Part shown: positions 60,089 to 64,000 of the stretch, in pieces | Numbering within the stretch: position 1 is the first letter of the stretch | Layout: each line of letters opens with the position of its first letter | Source: Branchiostoma floridae | Lineage: Eukaryota; Chordata; Leptocardii; Amphioxiformes; Branchiostomatidae | Length of the DNA: 64,000 nt | Direction: 5' to 3' | Assembly (NCBI RefSeq): GCF_000003815.2 | Contig: NC_049992.1 | Span: 5,823,146-5,887,145 of the forward strand | Notes under the pieces: model-generated | The model's database searches: none | Told to the model about the DNA's origin: nothing | What the model saw: only the letters and a program-made list of their open reading frames with translations | Made by a program: the position numbers and the translations under genes

Positions 60089-60392
60089 TTTGTCAGACGG
60101 AAGGGCGCTATTGGGAAGGGCGCGGTTTAGTGCAGTCAGTGCTCCAACCCTGACAGTGCAAGTCTGCTGTCAACGTGGTAGTGTTAGGTTGACAAACAAC
60201 TATGAGTTACTCACAGTCGGGTGGGTCTATCAACATTTGACCTTTAATTATCCATCATAAGACCATCTTCTCTGAATGTCTTGTTTGTTTGCACATCAAC
60301 CGTACGTTTTAAGAACCCAGAGTCTTATTAGTGTACAAGACTTCCAAAGCTGTGTAGTTTTTTTTAAATCTATTTTTCTTCTTCCCTGATAC
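60089..60392 (-). other. 5' flank of the lectin gene, up to the gap
   Basis: Presumed 5' UTR and promoter side. No clear TATA box. Confidence 0.35.
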
Positions 60393-61346
60393 NNNNNNNN
60401 NNNNNNNNNNNNNNNNNNNNNNNNNNNNNNNNNNNNNNNNNNNNNNNNNNNNNNNNNNNNNNNNNNNNNNNNNNNNNNNNNNNNNNNNNNNNNNNNNNNN
60501 NNNNNNNNNNNNNNNNNNNNNNNNNNNNNNNNNNNNNNNNNNNNNNNNNNNNNNNNNNNNNNNNNNNNNNNNNNNNNNNNNNNNNNNNNNNNNNNNNNNN
60601 NNNNNNNNNNNNNNNNNNNNNNNNNNNNNNNNNNNNNNNNNNNNNNNNNNNNNNNNNNNNNNNNNNNNNNNNNNNNNNNNNNNNNNNNNNNNNNNNNNNN
60701 NNNNNNNNNNNNNNNNNNNNNNNNNNNNNNNNNNNNNNNNNNNNNNNNNNNNNNNNNNNNNNNNNNNNNNNNNNNNNNNNNNNNNNNNNNNNNNNNNNNN
60801 NNNNNNNNNNNNNNNNNNNNNNNNNNNNNNNNNNNNNNNNNNNNNNNNNNNNNNNNNNNNNNNNNNNNNNNNNNNNNNNNNNNNNNNNNNNNNNNNNNNN
60901 NNNNNNNNNNNNNNNNNNNNNNNNNNNNNNNNNNNNNNNNNNNNNNNNNNNNNNNNNNNNNNNNNNNNNNNNNNNNNNNNNNNNNNNNNNNNNNNNNNNN
61001 NNNNNNNNNNNNNNNNNNNNNNNNNNNNNNNNNNNNNNNNNNNNNNNNNNNNNNNNNNNNNNNNNNNNNNNNNNNNNNNNNNNNNNNNNNNNNNNNNNNN
61101 NNNNNNNNNNNNNNNNNNNNNNNNNNNNNNNNNNNNNNNNNNNNNNNNNNNNNNNNNNNNNNNNNNNNNNNNNNNNNNNNNNNNNNNNNNNNNNNNNNNN
61201 NNNNNNNNNNNNNNNNNNNNNNNNNNNNNNNNNNNNNNNNNNNNNNNNNNNNNNNNNNNNNNNNNNNNNNNNNNNNNNNNNNNNNNNNNNNNNNNNNNNN
61301 NNNNNNNNNNNNNNNNNNNNNNNNNNNNNNNNNNNNNNNNNNNNNN
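60393..61346. other. Assembly gap (954 N)
   Basis: Run of N. It could hide the lectin promoter or the missing exon of gene C. Confidence 0.99.
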
Positions 61347-63504
61347 TTGTGTTATAGTAGTGACGAGATGGAGCTGCTTTATATTGATATACCTCAGAAA
61401 GACACAATTAGGTGTGTATACAATGAAATATTTTCGGACAACAGTGCACAAAGGTGCTGTTATATTTTGAGCGACACCAAAAGGGCAAATGTGTATACAT
61501 GTCATATATACAAATATTCATATATGTAAACATAAGTTCGAAATCTTCTAACATTATGATATCAGCGCTACAAGGAGCTGATATATCGAAAAGTATCCCA
61601 ATTGAGCTAAAGGTCAACTTAATACCATAAATATATTTTAGGTATAGTCAAAGGGCTTTCAACTAGCATCAGTGCAGAAGGAGCTGTTCCAAATAGGAAA
61701 CTTTTCTACCTTGAAGATGAAAAAATGTCAAGCAACGAGTTATGCATCTTCTGTTAGTGGTCTTTTCCCTGTTGTTTGAATAGCACATCGATTCTTTTTA
61801 CAGTTATCATCAACATTTCAAGTATATGTATGTTGTAAGTTGTTGTTTTCTTCTATAAAACTGCAGCGTATATTTGATACATATAATTAAAACACGAATA
61901 AATAGGCGTGTACAATGTATATAATACTGAGTATTGTCAGTATGTACAACTTACACTGTATATAGCATTTATCATTCCATTCTTAGTTTACTACAATCTA
62001 TCAGTGATGTCTTTGAAGCAAACGAATTAACATGAATAGCATACTAAACTGCCTTACAACTTCTTGTCACCTACTAGTACTAAGAACCTATATCATAAAA
62101 CAAGAGCAATTGTGTGCTTCTGTTTAAGATCTCTTACTTTTTTTTACAACTATGCAGATTGCTTTCCTTTCGACATGTCAGAAAATAGCTTATCGGTTGT
62201 ATAGACACTAACATTTTGTCATCTGTGTGATATTGCATTGGTTTTATTGTCACATTTGGTGTTATGATACATGTGCAGGTAATCACTACGTAAAGTTCAT
62301 ACGCTTTCTATATTAGAAACTATGCAATCATATTAAATAGACATATACTGTTAAAAGTTGTTATATTTTTCTCTCTTTGTGCTGATGTGATTCTTTATGT
62401 CATGGAAATAGCTTTAGACTTGTTTTTGTATATTCCTTATACACGCTGCTACAACTTTCGATCTAGCCGTCAAACCTCCTCAGTTTAGGGACGTCAACAT
62501 ATACATCCTCATACGACAAATACATTGTTCTGCTACTTAATAAAAGTCTTGCCTTTAGTTAAATGTAATAGTACAGCCAGCATGAATACTACATCAGGCA
62601 TTGTTAAAGCATCTGCAACTCCATCTCTGCAAAGCATCAACAAGAAGGCATGTACTTCTATCTCTCATATCCTTCTAAAATTGTCTTAAGTTTGTTTGGT
62701 CACGTGCACTGTAAGTGCCACCTGTATGCCTTAGACATTGATAGAGAGAGAACTGGAACACACAATTTCAAGCACAAGAAAGAAGTCCGAAAACTAAATT
62801 GCCTCGCACAATGTACAAAAGAGAAATGCATTTCTGATATCAATATAACAGATATTGAGAAATGTTAAAATGTAACATTTAAAGTATAACATATACAGGA
62901 GGTTAAAATCTCGACACAATATGGCAACGTTGTATTCCTAAAACGCGACGTTCTACACTTAAGTTAAACTGACTAAAGTTGTCTACATTTTTGAGGTCCC
63001 TACGGGTCTGCCTTAACACCACAAATGACCACAAACGACTCTATAAATGCTCTTATTTTGGAGCCTTGCAAATGTAAGACAGTAAGTAATCACATCGCAT
63101 GTCCGTCCATTCTCCTTTATTCCTGTAAGGCCCACCGACCCAGAACTTGTCCTTCTGTAGAAGACAAAATGTACAGACGTGTCAGCATATATAGAGATTT
63201 CGAATTCAATACGGCCAATTCGCCGGTTGGGATCCCAATTGAAGTCTACGTCAACAGGAATCTTTCCCAGGATGTAACCCTAGTTCAACCTCTTTCCGCT
63301 GTTTAAGAAACGGAGTGTTTATGTGGCTTCAAGTTGTAGTATTTTCAAAATGCTGCCGTTTGAAACCACTACCTTCCGTCGACTTAAGTATCAAACTTAG
63401 TACATATGCAGATTATGAACATAGAATGAAATAATTTGCATCCTAATTTCTAGAACAATAAGAGCTAGCCTAAATCATTGATATTGTATTACAATCGAGT
63501 GGGG
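61347..63504. other. No gene seen; AT-rich
   Basis: Very AT-rich, no splice-linked exons. A 93-codon plus frame at 63025-63306 is the longest, but has no recognisable motif. Confidence 0.4.
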
Positions 63505-63759
63505 CTAATTATGAGTTTCGGCATTTTTTCTTATGACAAAGCAGTCTTTTATAAATTTGCCTATTTTAGCATTGTGGGAGTTATTACATCTGAATATATA
63601 ATCAAATCTGTCTGTATCATTGAGTCTCTTAAAATCTGTTGTATTTGATTCGAGGAATGTGAATAACTCATTACGTGAAACATTGTACCTACTGCACATC
63701 ATGACAAAGTGAAATTCATCTTCAATTTGCTTTGGACATCCTCCTACGCACGGTCCCAA
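63505..63759 (-). mobile_element. LINE fragment: zinc-knuckle-like C terminus of ORF2
   Basis: Minus-strand frame with C-x(3)-C-x(4)-IEDEFHFVMMCSRYN, then R-x-ELF, DRFDYIF, IGKFIKDCF and stop. The C-C-H-C finger after the reverse transcriptase (ED/EN-E-x-HF-x-x-x-C) is typical of many animal LINEs. It is truncated upstream at about 63760. Confidence 0.75.
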
Positions 63760-64000
63760 CGGCTAGCTGACTGCTCAGCCTATTGGGCCCTGCTATCCCA
63801 GGCCCTGCCTGCCGGTATTGGGCTTCTCGCATGTAATGATTTATGACTCAGGACGGCCAGTTTGTAAGCTACCAGCCCAATATGTGGCGGTCGACATAGG
63901 AACATCATCGTACACCCGATTCCCAACGCCGGACTGCGCATATACCGGGCAGCTCATTAAGATCCCAACGGCTGACTGCTCATTTTAGGGTAATCACATT
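63753..64000. repeat. Direct repeats about 210 bp apart at the window edge
   Basis: TCCCAACGGCT(AGCT)GACTGCTCA occurs at 63753-63776 and again at 63963-63982. The element may continue beyond the window. Confidence 0.5.

Noticed and set aside
63025-63306. 93-codon plus frame near the right end
   Set aside because: No recognisable motif, signal peptide or splice context in very AT-rich sequence.

Overview
This is eukaryotic nuclear DNA, most likely from a cephalochordate (amphioxus, Branchiostoma); the species call is inferred. Genes are split by short introns with GT/AG borders. Recognisable proteins belong to animal families: BK-channel beta subunits, a carbohydrate sulfotransferase, a four-TM LAPTM4-like protein and a collagenous C-type lectin. 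The space between is dense with tRNA-derived SINEs, truncated LINEs, small MITEs and several long fold-back (inverted-repeat) elements. There are two assembly gaps (30829-30935 and 60393-61346). No bacterial-type operons, CRISPR arrays or tRNA genes were seen.

Layout. 1-13 kb: mostly repeats, plus one intronless ORF for an acidic secreted precursor (4376-5296, +). 13.1-15.9 kb (-): a type II Golgi sulfotransferase of the galactose-3-O-sulfotransferase family. 17.9-21.0 kb: two long inverted-repeat elements. 21.5-35.5 kb (+): two head-to-tail KCNMB-like genes, A and B, each with a noncoding first exon. Gene B carries two exons of an unidentified opposite-strand gene in its large intron. 37.8-40.6 kb (-): a seven-exon, 163-residue four-TM gene whose promoter may lie at 44.1-44.3 kb. 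41.5-51.5 kb: fold-back elements, a duplicated terminal exon of the four-TM gene, a KCNMB pseudogene and a fresh-looking LINE insertion. 53.1-56.1 kb (+): a third KCNMB-like gene, C, with no visible last exon. 57.6-60.1 kb (-): a membrane-anchored collagenous C-type lectin with a furin-type site. 61.3-64 kb: AT-rich DNA with a LINE remnant.

How the genes relate. The KCNMB-like genes form a tandem family with the same exon phases (1, 0, 0) and lengths (155 and 129 nt for the two inner exons). They also share a noncoding first exon. Genes A and C share a 26-base block made of a DR1-type nuclear receptor site fused to an RFX X-box, which suggests shared (possibly ciliated-cell) regulation. Their long cytoplasmic tails carry PPxY motifs and end in GFTFN, features not found in the vertebrate subunits I know. 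The sulfotransferase, the lectin and the acidic Ser-Gly-containing secreted protein all touch extracellular glycans, but nothing in the sequence shows that they act together.

All exon models were read by eye from splice signals and reading-frame continuity; no transcript or database evidence was available.
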